A DNA stretch of 64,000 bases. Source: DAIOXA01 sp050949165. GTDB taxonomy: Bacteria; Bacillota; Proteinivoracia; UBA4975. The notes beneath the pieces were generated by a model. The model was not told the DNA's origin and did no database searches. It worked only from the letters and a program-made list of their open reading frames with translations. Shown here one piece after another: positions 42,837-50,748 of the stretch (positions are counted from its first letter, which is position 1; every line of letters starts with the position of its first letter). A program made the position numbers and the translations under genes. The stretch is taken from contig JBMNFF010000012.1 in the NCBI GenBank assembly GCA_050949165.1, positions 1 to 64,000 on the forward strand, read 5' to 3'.

Positions 42837-43456
42837 TTAAGTACAGGTACTTTCTTGACTTTGAAAAGGAAGAGCAATGGCTTAATCGAATGGCTAGACA
42901 AGGCTATGAGTTCACAGGCAAGAACATGTTCAGTGGCTACAGCTTCCGCCGGTCCCAGCCTAAGGAAACCTGCATCCGGATTGATTACCGTACCTTCAAA
43001 AGGCCCGAAGATTTTCAGGACTATCGCCAGCTCTTTGAAGACAGCGGCTGGAGGCTTATTGCCGGGGGCCAAAATTCGTACACCCAGTATTTCGCCAGGA
43101 CTGGGGACGGTGCTGAGGACGAGATCTTTTCAGACCAGGCGTCCAAAGCCGGGAGGTATAAGCGTCTCTCTAACATGTGGCTGACCTGGGCAGCAGTATA
43201 TTTTCCCATAATGGTTGCTCTGCTCAGCAGCGGGGCCGTAGACGTTCAGGCAATCCTAAACCCCAAGTTGTTGTACTATACGCCTGGACTCTGGGAGAAG
43301 ACATCCTGGGACTTTTGGCGGGCTTTCATCTTTGAAACCCCCTTTGCCCTCATGCGGGGATTTGCCTGGTTGATCTTTCTCCTGTACATTGCCCTTTATC
43401 TGTACTTCGCCGCCCGGGCCTATTGCAAATATAGGCGTGGCTTACAGCTTCATTAA
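42833..43456 (+). CDS. DUF2812 membrane protein
   Basis: A 207-residue protein. The N-terminal DUF2812 domain (~1-105; FDFEKEEQWLNRMARQGYEF) is soluble. Two hydrophobic segments (~120-140 and ~170-195) anchor it. DUF2812 proteins are nearly always coupled to PadR regulators, as here, and probably sense membrane stress or drug-like ligands; this is inference. GTG start overlapping the PadR stop. Confidence 0.85.
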   Translation: MIKYRYFLDFEKEEQWLNRMARQGYEFTGKNMFSGYSFRRSQPKETCIRIDYRTFKRPEDFQDYRQLFEDSGWRLIAGGQNSYTQYFARTGDGAEDEIFSDQASKAGRYKRLSNMWLTWAAVYFPIMVALLSSGAVDVQAILNPKLLYYTPGLWEKTSWDFWRAFIFETPFALMRGFAWLIFLLYIALYLYFAARAYCKYRRGLQLH

Positions 43457-44245
43457 AATCATCGAGTCAGGAGCGGCGACATGGTCTATGTGGAATACCA
43501 CCCGCTGGGATGGGGGGAATGTGGATTTATTCAATCTCTATGCCAACCCCCTGGAGGCCTATCAGCGTGCTTTCGCCGCGGCCGGCAGGAGCTCCAGGAT
43601 TCTGGAAAGGACTCCTGAAACTAAGCAAGAGGAATTCATCGAGTTTATCACGGCTGAAGTCGATCAGGGGCGTCCTGTTATTGCCCTGGGAATCATCGGC
43701 CCCCCCGAGGCCTGTATCATTGCGGGTTATCAGGATGAGGGGCGCACCTTATTGGGGTGAACTTCTTTCAGGATAATCCCGAATTTGCATCCGATGTGAA
43801 GTTACATGAGTCGGGTTATTTTCTCTGCAGCTCCTGGTGGGAAAATCCCTGCACCATAGCGCTGATGTCCATCAGCGAGGAGCCGGTAGCAGGTGTTTCT
43901 ACCCTGGAAATACTTGAGAACGCCATTAGAGTTATGACCAACCCGCAAGTAAGAGAGTATGCCGGCGGACCAAAGGCGTATGATGCCTGGGCCCAAGCCC
44001 TGGCAGATGACAGCCAGTTTCCCGAAGGAGCCGTCCTTCCCCTCTTGTTTGAGCGACTCATGTGCCATGGTGACGCCATGGATACGATTAGCGAAGGGCG
44101 CTATTATGCTGCAAAATTCCTGGAGGCGACCTTCCCGGGGGCAGGTCAGGAGGCGGCGAAGGCCTTTAGCGATGAGGCAAAGCTGGTGACGAAAATGGTC
44201 TCGGTTCTGGGCGGATGGCAGCGGGGGGAAGGGGCTGTGAAATGA
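43434..44245 (+). pseudogene. BtrH/C39-like protein, 5' truncated and frameshifted
   Basis: Two frames join into one protein. The first reads YSFIKIIESGAATW, TRWDGGNVDLF, GRPVIALGIIGPPEACIIAGY. After a G run at 43754-43757 the frame shifts and the second continues NFFQDNPEFASDVKLHESGYF to the C-terminus (GPKAYDAWAQAL). Related Firmicutes proteins have ~45-50 more N-terminal residues, which are missing because the frame merges into the DUF2812 gene. So it is both truncated and broken, a decayed gene. Adding one G would repair only the second defect. Confidence 0.75.
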
Positions 44246-44320
44246 CAATCTGCCATATTTCTCAATAAGCCATTTTAGTTGGGCGGGAAAACTCGCACCG
44301 ACCTTGGATTACCCATGTAG

Positions 44321-44347
44321 GGGGGCCTTTTGGCCCCCAGATTTTTC
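44321..44347 (+). terminator. intrinsic terminator
   Basis: GGGGGCC-TTTT-GGCCCCC followed by AGATTTTT. Confidence 0.8.
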
Positions 44348-44369
44348 TTGGAGGCGAGGAGGTTTAGTT

Positions 44370-44492
44370 TTGCGACAGTCCCTTTTTCTTTACAATGACA
44401 CAAGAGGTAAAGCTAAATTTCAGTTTCAGTTTATTAAAATTCTGGGCGTTTTTTCAAATGGCAGGAAAAAGCATATGGTAAAACGAATATAA
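44370..44492 (+). CDS. possible 40-residue peptide
   Basis: A TTG-initiated frame with GAGGAGG upstream encodes a basic, Phe-rich peptide. It overlaps no other gene. Support is the ribosome binding site only; the rest of 44246-44528 holds just the terminator. Confidence 0.25.
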   Translation: MRQSLFLYNDTRGKAKFQFQFIKILGVFSNGRKKHMVKRI

Positions 44493-44528
44493 CGAATATG
44501 CAATTTACTTGACTGGAGGTAATTTCAG

Positions 44529-45065
44529 ATGGAACCTTTCGGGGTGGTAGAATACCAAGTGGATTATCCCTTGTATCTGAGGTTTTATAAGTTTCAGGCC
44601 CGCAGAGGGTACCGCAAATTCTTGTCGCTATTAGTATATATTCTTCTGTCTGTAGGTATCATCTTCGGTGGACTCTTTCTCTTTCTTCGTCCCGGGCTGG
44701 GGATACTGATATTTTTTGTCCTTTACCTGTTTGCCCTGGGCTTCAAGGTTTATATGGATTTTTACTTTCCCAGGGTATCCTTCAATAAGTCCAGGGAAAT
44801 AATTGATGCCACTCATAAGTTTCAGTTGTTCTCAGACCATTTCATTGCCGAGTCCAAGGGGGAAAATTCTTCAGGTAGGTCCACAACTAAATACCTCGCC
44901 TTGCACAATGCTTATGAGCTCAAAGATCTGTATATCTTGTACATAACCCAACGCCAAGCTTTCTTACTGCCCAAGTCTGCCATGTCGGACGAAACGAGCA
45001 ATCAGTTGCGGGACGTTTTACATACTCACTTGGGGCAAAAGTTTATACTGGTGGGCCAGCGATAG
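44529..45065 (+). CDS. YcxB-like membrane protein
   Basis: A 178-residue protein. Two adjacent TM segments at ~38-58 and ~62-82 precede a C-terminal YcxB-like domain (~95-175; LFSDHFIAESKG, LYITQRQAFLLPKSAM). The family is widespread in Firmicutes with no defined function. ATG after GGAGG. It stands alone. Confidence 0.8.
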   Translation: MEPFGVVEYQVDYPLYLRFYKFQARRGYRKFLSLLVYILLSVGIIFGGLFLFLRPGLGILIFFVLYLFALGFKVYMDFYFPRVSFNKSREIIDATHKFQLFSDHFIAESKGENSSGRSTTKYLALHNAYELKDLYILYITQRQAFLLPKSAMSDETSNQLRDVLHTHLGQKFILVGQR

Positions 45066-45222
45066 CACAGCGAGTGGCTGGAAAATGGTAGTGCCCACCC
45101 TTGCGGACGCATTTCCAATCTGCTCCCCTGTAGAGATTTCTTGACCATCGCCGATTACCTCGGCGATTTTTTAAAACCCTGGGACGAGAATAAGAAGCAA
45201 GGGGTGGCTACAAGCGGGGTAT

Positions 45223-45240
45223 ATGGTAAAATATTACCAT
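45223..45240. promoter_or_regulatory. palindrome overlapping a TGGTAAAAT -10 element
   Basis: ATGGTAA-AATA-TTACCAT lies 25 bases before the acyltransferase start and contains an extended -10. It may be an operator. Confidence 0.45.
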
Positions 45241-45264
45241 CATAGCATTCTGGAGGGGAGAAGC

Positions 45265-46419
45265 ATGGGTCTTACCGGAGGAGATATTGTCTATTACTTG
45301 CTGAAGCCGCCAGTCCGCTGGTATCTCAGGCAACTGTTTAATATCCACGTGGAGAGCAATCCATTGGAGGATGTCCGGGAACCCTATTTGCTGTTGGGCC
45401 ATCATGTTACCAATCACGATCCTATTATCAGCAACGCCTTCTCCAAGAGGCTGATTCGCTATATTGCCGGAGACGCAAATCAGGACAGCATAATAAAGAG
45501 GTTCCTTCTGGCCATGCTGGAGAGCATTCCCTTTGCCAAGAACCGGAGCGATGCCAAGTCCATCCGGGAACTGGTGCGGCACATAAAGGCGGGTCATCCC
45601 GTGGGCTTGTATCCCGAGGGGGGTAGAAATTGGGATGGGACCACCGACTATCTGATTCCATCCACCGCCAAGCTCATAAAATTTCTCAAGGTCCCGGTCT
45701 ACGCCACCTTTTTCAAGGGCGGCTATTTAAGTCGCCCGCGCTGGGCTTCTTTCCCCAGGAAGGGCAAAATGGTTCTGGATATCAAGCTGCTAATGGATAA
45801 GGAGACGGTGCAGAGGGAGCCGGTGGAGGAAATATATCGGCTGATGGTGGAAAGGCTCAGCTATAATGAGTTCACCTGGCAAAAGCACCAGCGCATTCCC
45901 TTCCGGGGTAAGAACTTGGCCGAGCACATCGAGCGGCTGCTCTACCTCTGCCCAGCCTGTACTGCCTTCAATAGCCTTAAATCCCAGGGCAATGTATTTC
46001 GGTGCACTGCCTGTTCAAAAGAATATGAAGTGGACCAGTATGGTGAGATCCTGGGCTGTCCTGAATTCGACAATACCGTCGCCTGGAACCAGTGGCAGCG
46101 GTCCCGGCTTCCCCGCATCATTGAAGAAGGCTTTGAGTTTTATAATCCGGAGGTCAAACTGCATAAGCAGGACCTGGCTGCCAGGACCAGGAGCAAGGAT
46201 TTGGTCGACCTGACCTTTTCTCCCAGGGGCGTTGAGCTCACCGGGAAGAAGGGTAAAGAAACCATCGACCTTGGCGAAATCTCCAGCCTCAGCATTACCT
46301 TTCAGGATGTGGTGGAGTATTACGTCGGCAGAGTCAAGTACCGCTTTACCTTCGATCCTCGCAGGCATATGTCGGTAAAGCTGTTCTACGATCTCCTTGC
46401 CAGTCTCATAAAAAGCTAG
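45265..46419 (+). CDS. PlsC-like acyltransferase with zinc-ribbon C-terminal region
   Basis: A 384-residue protein. The N-terminal lysophospholipid acyltransferase domain (~25-215) has the HX4D catalytic motif in GHHVTNHDP and the glycerol-phosphate motif YPEGGRNWDG. It is followed by a CxxC...CxxC zinc ribbon (LCPACTAF... FRCTACSKEY, ~230-265) and a C-terminal beta domain ending RRHMSVKLFYDLL. The fusion is unusual for PlsC and suggests a specialised lipid or cell-surface acylation role. ATG after GGAGGGGAG. Confidence 0.87.
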   Translation: MGLTGGDIVYYLLKPPVRWYLRQLFNIHVESNPLEDVREPYLLLGHHVTNHDPIISNAFSKRLIRYIAGDANQDSIIKRFLLAMLESIPFAKNRSDAKSIRELVRHIKAGHPVGLYPEGGRNWDGTTDYLIPSTAKLIKFLKVPVYATFFKGGYLSRPRWASFPRKGKMVLDIKLLMDKETVQREPVEEIYRLMVERLSYNEFTWQKHQRIPFRGKNLAEHIERLLYLCPACTAFNSLKSQGNVFRCTACSKEYEVDQYGEILGCPEFDNTVAWNQWQRSRLPRIIEEGFEFYNPEVKLHKQDLAARTRSKDLVDLTFSPRGVELTGKKGKETIDLGEISSLSITFQDVVEYYVGRVKYRFTFDPRRHMSVKLFYDLLASLIKS

Positions 46420-46439
46420 CCCCCGACTCCGGGGGTTTT
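46420..46439 (+). terminator. intrinsic terminator
   Basis: CCCCCG-ACTC-CGGGGG followed by TTTTC, starting at the last base of the stop codon. Confidence 0.8.
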
Positions 46440-46471
46440 CTAGTTCCTGCCTTCACATTCCAGGAAAAACC

Positions 46472-47107
46472 TTGCCGAAGAGCGAATATAGGGAAAAGTG
46501 TACGGGAGGTGGGATTATTCGGCTCATCGTCAATTATCTCATGAGAATGCTGCCTTATATTCTCTTTACTCTGCCGAAGTTGCTGACCCTGCGGATAGGC
46601 AAATACCTCCAGCGCAGGCGCAAGGGCTTGCCGACAAATTATGTCCATGAACTGGGGCTGGTATTTTTCCTGCTCTTCTTGACCGGCCTGGCTTCCCTTA
46701 CGGTAATCCCCAAGGTATCCCTGAGCGCGGGCAAAATCCAGGTTATCGGCGCCGAGAGTCCGCGGGTCAACCTGGTTCCCCTGAACAAGCTCCTGGAAAT
46801 CGAGGAAATCGTCATAGCTCAGGGCAATTACCCCTACTTGCTCATCGAGGTCCTGGGCAATGTCGGCATGTTTGCCGTAATCGGCTTTATGCTTCCCCTG
46901 CTCTGGCGGAGATTTCAATCAGCCAGGCTGTCAATTGCCACCTGCCTGCTCACTTCGCTCTTCATCGAGGTGGCTCAACTCCTGCAGCCTCGGGCCACAG
47001 ATATCGACGACCTCATCCTCAACACCCTGGGCGGAGCGCTGGGCTACCTGCTGTACAGGCTATTAGAAAGAATAGCTCCCCGGATTACTGGGGCATTCAA
47101 ATATTGA
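46472..47107 (+). CDS. VanZ family protein
   Basis: A membrane protein (up to 211 residues) of the VanZ family with about four TM segments. The motif RVNLVPLNKLLEI is followed by LIEVLGNVGMFAVIGFMLPLL and TSLFIEVAQLLQPRATDIDDLILNTLGGALGYL. Some VanZ proteins give glycopeptide tolerance; most are uncharacterised. The start is uncertain. The reported TTG has a weak site. The strong GGGAGGTGGG at 46504 sits before only ATT codons (46514/46517), and the first ATG is at 46541. Confidence 0.85.
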   Translation: MPKSEYREKCTGGGIIRLIVNYLMRMLPYILFTLPKLLTLRIGKYLQRRRKGLPTNYVHELGLVFFLLFLTGLASLTVIPKVSLSAGKIQVIGAESPRVNLVPLNKLLEIEEIVIAQGNYPYLLIEVLGNVGMFAVIGFMLPLLWRRFQSARLSIATCLLTSLFIEVAQLLQPRATDIDDLILNTLGGALGYLLYRLLERIAPRITGAFKY

Positions 47108-47218
47108 GATAGGGAATACTAGCCCTAGGGCCATCGCATACCACCGGCAGGTAATTGGCTGCAACCTTGTCATGCAAGAAAGCGATGGCCTATACTATTA
47201 TTAAGTTGGTGGTGCAGG

Positions 47219-47656
47219 ATGCTTAGGATTGTGGCCCTTGGTTTGCTGGGCGCCTTGCTGCTCTCTTCTTCGGGGACGGTCCCGGAACAGGTCGAGGTGG
47301 CGAGGCTGGTGGAGGAATTTGGCCGAAGCATAAAGCATGTCTCCCTCCTTGCCCCGGCTGAGGTGGTGGAGGAGAGCATGCGCCGGCAGTACGGGGAGTA
47401 CGTGGCCCCCGAGCTCCTGGAAGAATGGCTGCTCTATCCTGGCAGGGCCCCCGGGCGGACGGTATCCAGCCCCTGGCCGGACAGGATTGAAGTGGTAAGC
47501 ATCACCAAGGGTTTCGATAACACCTACGAAGTAGATGGGGAAATAGTAGAAATGACCAGTAGTGGCGAGGCGGCCCGGAGGGCAGTCACCTTGGTGGTGG
47601 GAAAGTGGGGCGGGACCTGGCTGATCCGGTCTCTGCTCCTGTTGCCGCCGGAGTGA
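47219..47656 (+). CDS. secreted hypothetical protein
   Basis: A 145-residue protein with signal peptide ~1-17 and a conserved core (GRSIKHVSLLAPAEVVEES, APGRTVSSPWPDRIEV, YEVDGEIVEMTS) seen in an unnamed Firmicutes family. A cystatin/NTF2-like fold is possible. It lies 27 bases before the nagZ gene, so both may be one unit at the cell surface. An in-gene GGGGACGGTC (47275) resembles the dispersed repeat and could mark an insertion near the mature N-terminus. Confidence 0.7.
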   Translation: MLRIVALGLLGALLLSSSGTVPEQVEVARLVEEFGRSIKHVSLLAPAEVVEESMRRQYGEYVAPELLEEWLLYPGRAPGRTVSSPWPDRIEVVSITKGFDNTYEVDGEIVEMTSSGEAARRAVTLVVGKWGGTWLIRSLLLLPPE

Positions 47657-47683
47657 ATTTGCAGATAAGGGAGAGGAAATAAA

Positions 47684-48736
47684 ATGCAGCTCAGCCTGGA
47701 GGAAAAGATTGGACAGTTGGTCATGGTAGGACTGGAAGGACCTACTCTGGATCAGAGGACCCGGAGCTTGCTCAGGGATTACCATGTGGGCGGGTTTATT
47801 TTCTTTGCCCGCAACATTCAGAGCTCTGAGCAGACCCTGGCCCTGGTCGAATCTCTGAATCGGGCCAACCCGGGCAGATTGCCCCTGCTCTTGGCAGTAG
47901 ATGAAGAAGGGGGGCGGGTCAGCCGCCTGCCCCAGGAATTTGTCCAGCTTCCCGCCAACAGAGAGGTGGGACAGGGGGGGGCGGCCCTGGCCGGTCGGCT
48001 GGGGCAACTCCTGGCCCAGCGGGTAAAGGCCATGGGATTTAACGTGAATTTTGCCCCGGTCCTGGATGTGGACAGCAATCCGGCTAACCCGGTAATAGGG
48101 CCCCGCTCCTTCGGGCCCGACCCCGCCCTGGTGGCCCGGATGGGCATAGCTGCCATGCAGGGAATCCAGAGCCGGAGAGTGGCGCCGGCCATCAAGCACT
48201 TTCCCGGCCATGGCGATACCTCGGTGGACTCCCACCTGGGGTTGCCCAGGGTAGAGGCAGATTTGGACCGGCTCCGGAACTTTGAACTCATCCCCTTCCG
48301 CGAGGCGATTCAGGCCGGGGCTGATATGGTCATGACCGCTCACATCCTCTTGCCCGAATTGGACCCCGATTTCCCCGCCACCCTGTCCCCGGTGCTTATA
48401 GGGGAGGTGCTGCGAGGGGAGCTGCAGTTTGGCGGGGTGGTAATTACTGATGACCTGACCATGGCGGCCATAAAGGATAATTATGATCTGGGCCGGGCGG
48501 CAGTGCTGGCCATTAAGGCCGGGGTGGACATGGTCCTGGTCTGCCATGGCCATGAAAACTACGTTTCCGTCCTGGAGGCCATTCGCTCCGCCGTCCTGGC
48601 GGGAGAGATTCCCCAGGCAATAATCGACGCCTCTGTGACCCGGATTACAGAATTGAAGAAGCGTTACGCCGTCGCCGGGGAGGTCCCCACTGTGGAAGCC
48701 TGTAACCGCCTGGCCCTGGAGATCTTTGGGGACTAG
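47684..48736 (+). CDS. nagZ: glycoside hydrolase family 3 beta-N-acetylhexosaminidase
   Basis: A 350-residue GH3 enzyme releasing terminal GlcNAc from muropeptides during peptidoglycan recycling. Motifs: LAVDEEGGRVSRL, NFAPVLDVDSNPANPVIGPRSFG, KHFPGHGDTSVDSHLGLP (catalytic His loop) and VVITDDLTMAAI (nucleophile Asp). There is no signal peptide, so cytosolic, like NagZ of Gram-negatives and the enzyme domain of B. subtilis NagZ. ATG after AGGAAAT-type site GGGAGAGG. Confidence 0.93.
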   Translation: MQLSLEEKIGQLVMVGLEGPTLDQRTRSLLRDYHVGGFIFFARNIQSSEQTLALVESLNRANPGRLPLLLAVDEEGGRVSRLPQEFVQLPANREVGQGGAALAGRLGQLLAQRVKAMGFNVNFAPVLDVDSNPANPVIGPRSFGPDPALVARMGIAAMQGIQSRRVAPAIKHFPGHGDTSVDSHLGLPRVEADLDRLRNFELIPFREAIQAGADMVMTAHILLPELDPDFPATLSPVLIGEVLRGELQFGGVVITDDLTMAAIKDNYDLGRAAVLAIKAGVDMVLVCHGHENYVSVLEAIRSAVLAGEIPQAIIDASVTRITELKKRYAVAGEVPTVEACNRLALEIFGD

Positions 48737-48784
48737 CACCGACCCCTGCCCTGGGCATTATACTGGACTAATGGGGGTGTTCAG

Positions 48785-49687
48785 ATGGCGCATCACCACG
48801 GTCACTCTCACCACCACGACCATGGTCACGGCAGCACGGGCAATATCCGCACTGCTTTCTTCCTCAACTTTTTCTTTACCCTTTTGGAGATAGTCGGCGG
48901 CCTTTGGACCAACAGCATGGCAATCCTCTCCGATGCCCTCCATGACCTGGGGGATTCCCTCACTTTGGGGATAGCTTGGTACTTGGAACGGTATTCGCAG
49001 CGTGGCCCCGACGAGAAGTTTACCTTTGGCTATGCACGCTTTTCCCTGCTGGGGGCGCTGCTCAACAGCCTGATCCTCATCGGCGGTTCTGCACTGATTC
49101 TCATCAATGTTATTCCCCGGCTCTTCAACCCTCAGCCCGTAAACACCCAGGGCATGCTGCTCTTTGCCCTGCTGGGGATAGGCATCAATGGCCTGGCGGT
49201 CCTGCGCCTGCGCAAGGGCAAGTCCCTGAACGAAAGAGTTGTCCTCTGGCATCTGATGGAGGATGTCCTGGGCTGGGTAGTAATCCTCATTGCCGGCATC
49301 GTCCTGCTCTTTGTCGATGCTCCAATCCTGGATCCCATCCTCTCCATCGTAATCACGATCTACGTCCTCTACCATGTGCTCAGCAATCTGAAAGAAATAC
49401 TGCGAATCCTCCTGCAAGGGGTCCCCGGCAATCTGTCCATTCGGGCCATCGAGGCCGAGATAGTCGCCGAGGCCGGCGTCGAATCTGTCCACCACACCCA
49501 TATCTGGTCCCTGGAGGGAGAGCGGCACCTCCTCAGCACCCATATCGTAGTTTGCGACGATATAGAGAGGGATGAACTCATCGCCGTCAAGGCCAGGATT
49601 CGGGAATTGATGCGGGCCCGGGGGATTGAGCACGTCACCATCGAAGTGGACTTTGCCGGCGAAGACTGCGAAAACCAAACCTGCTGA
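48785..49687 (+). CDS. cation diffusion facilitator metal efflux protein
   Basis: A 300-residue CDF transporter exporting Zn2+/Co2+/Cd2+ by proton exchange. A His-rich N-terminus (about ten His in residues 3-15) precedes six TM segments. Metal-site motifs are SNSMAILSDALHDLGDS (TM2) and WHLMEDVLGWVV (TM5). The C-terminal cytoplasmic domain has VHHTHIWSLEGE and a Cys pair at the end (EDCENQTC). ZitB/CzcD-type. ATG preceded by TGGGGGTG. Confidence 0.94.
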   Translation: MAHHHGHSHHHDHGHGSTGNIRTAFFLNFFFTLLEIVGGLWTNSMAILSDALHDLGDSLTLGIAWYLERYSQRGPDEKFTFGYARFSLLGALLNSLILIGGSALILINVIPRLFNPQPVNTQGMLLFALLGIGINGLAVLRLRKGKSLNERVVLWHLMEDVLGWVVILIAGIVLLFVDAPILDPILSIVITIYVLYHVLSNLKEILRILLQGVPGNLSIRAIEAEIVAEAGVESVHHTHIWSLEGERHLLSTHIVVCDDIERDELIAVKARIRELMRARGIEHVTIEVDFAGEDCENQTC

Positions 49688-49690
49688 AAC

Positions 49691-49714
49691 GCCGGGGACG
49701 GGACTTTGCGTTCC
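49691..49714. repeat. GGGACGG-family repeat fragment
   Basis: GCCGGGGACGGG followed by ACTTTGCGTTCC, directly after the CDF stop codon. The right arm lacks a good complement. Confidence 0.45.
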
Positions 49715-49736
49715 ACAATTGTTCCGACGGACATAT

Positions 49737-49768
49737 AAAGATGCGGTGAGCCCACCGCATCTTTCAAT
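49737..49768 (+). terminator. intrinsic terminator
   Basis: A perfect 12-bp stem AAAGATGCGGTG with CACCGCATCTTT, loop AGCC. Confidence 0.82.
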
Positions 49769-49857
49769 AATGTGTCCCTGGAGTTGTCGTCCGCCCCGCC
49801 CGGTGATATCATGGGGGCGTGAGAAGAGCGGATATTAAGCGAAAGAGGGGGAGAGAT

Positions 49858-50034
49858 ATGCTTAAGCTCACCACCGTGGGTTTGTTTGTCAAGGATATGA
49901 AGCGGATGGTCAGCTTCTATCGGGATGTGATGAGAATGGAAACCGATTGGGCCGGTGAGCCCTATGCAGAACTGTTTTCCCAGGGGTTCCGGCTGATCAT
50001 GTACAGCCGCAAGGATTTTGAAGCGATGATATGA
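49858..50034 (+). pseudogene. truncated VOC (glyoxalase-like) protein
   Basis: A 58-residue fragment matching the first half of a VOC-family protein (KLTTVGLFVKDMKRMVSFYRDVMR... FRLIMYSRKDFEAM). Family members are ~120-130 residues. The match stops at ~50030, where the sequence switches to an unrelated beta-propeller fragment, so the gene has lost its 3' half by deletion or rearrangement. GGGGAGAG upstream of ATG. Confidence 0.75.
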
Positions 50035-50035
50035 G

Positions 50036-50509
50036 ATGGAAATCACCGCTTTTCATCCTCTAACCGGCCATATAGTTGAATCCTGGGAATTTACCGTGCC
50101 CTTCCAATACGGCGGACCCTGGTATTGGCCAATTATGCAGACTCGGGATACCCAGGGCAATTCCTACCTCCTCGTTGAGACTGAGAAAAATATACTACCC
50201 TTTTCCGGCCATCTGCAGTTCGGAGATTACAGTCCTGGAAGGGGATTGCGGGTAATAGACGCCAACACCGGTCAAGAGCTGTGGCAGTATCAGTATGGGG
50301 AAAATCATGTCAGTGTATCGGCAAGCAATGGGGACTACCTGGCGGTTGTCACCGATGCTGGAGAGGAGTATGCTGTGCAGTTTCTTGCCATGGCTACCGG
50401 AGAGCTGCGTGCTCAGATTTCTCTGCCGTATTCCGACTGTAGAATGCTAGGGAACAGACTGCTAATTGAGCAGCCGGGGGAATATATCCTGACAAACCCC
50501 TTTGAGTAA
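50036..50509 (+). pseudogene. C-terminal fragment of a PQQ-like beta-propeller protein
   Basis: A 157-residue frame with repeated blade motifs (GLRVIDANTGQELWQYQYG; FLAMATGELRAQISL). It lacks a signal peptide and a ribosome binding site, so it is likely the C-terminal part of a larger exported repeat protein joined to the broken VOC gene. It may still be translated from the upstream frame. Confidence 0.6.
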
Positions 50510-50548
50510 ACTGCATAGCCGTTTTACTAACTCATGACATCTCTTTGG

Positions 50549-50576
50549 GCGGGGGCCAACTAGGCCCCCGCTTTTT
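50549..50576 (+). terminator. intrinsic terminator
   Basis: GCGGGGGCC-AACTA-GGCCCCCGC followed by TTTTT. Confidence 0.85.
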
Positions 50577-50655
50577 GTTCGCCTGGCATGCCTGCTGGGC
50601 AAATCGGTTGAAAGAATTTTACCGCTACGTAAAACCAAAAAAAATAAGATTTCCC

Positions 50656-50722
50656 TTGACAAATAAAGTTATAAGAAATAATATGAAAGTAAACGTAACG
50701 CAAACGAAACACAAACGAAACA
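50656..50722 (+). promoter_or_regulatory. polyol operon promoter and triple 11-bp operator
   Basis: TTGACA (50656) - 17 bases - TAATAT (50679). Starting at about +1 are three tandem 11-bp units: TAAACGTAACG (50690), CAAACGAAACA (50701) and CAAACGAAACA (50712). They match the A/C-rich direct repeats bound by DeoR-family sugar repressors and would block the promoter. Confidence 0.82.
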
Positions 50723-50748
50723 TATCAAAGCGCTTAAGGGGTGTGGTT

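Noticed and set aside
43098..43112. GGGGACGG inside the DUF2812 gene as a repeat-family member
   Set aside because: No inverted arms, and the reading frame is conserved through it; probably chance.
44304..44492. 62-codon forward frame
   Set aside because: Its first third crosses an intrinsic terminator; only the TTG-initiated 3' part is kept, at low confidence.
47201..48739. 512-codon reverse-strand frame
   Set aside because: Lies antisense to nagZ and the gene before it; no motifs or ribosome binding site, low-complexity Gly/His/Pro composition typical of a shadow frame.
50545..50748. N-terminal extension of the DeoR regulator
   Set aside because: Would start inside the upstream terminator and include the operon promoter and operator repeats.
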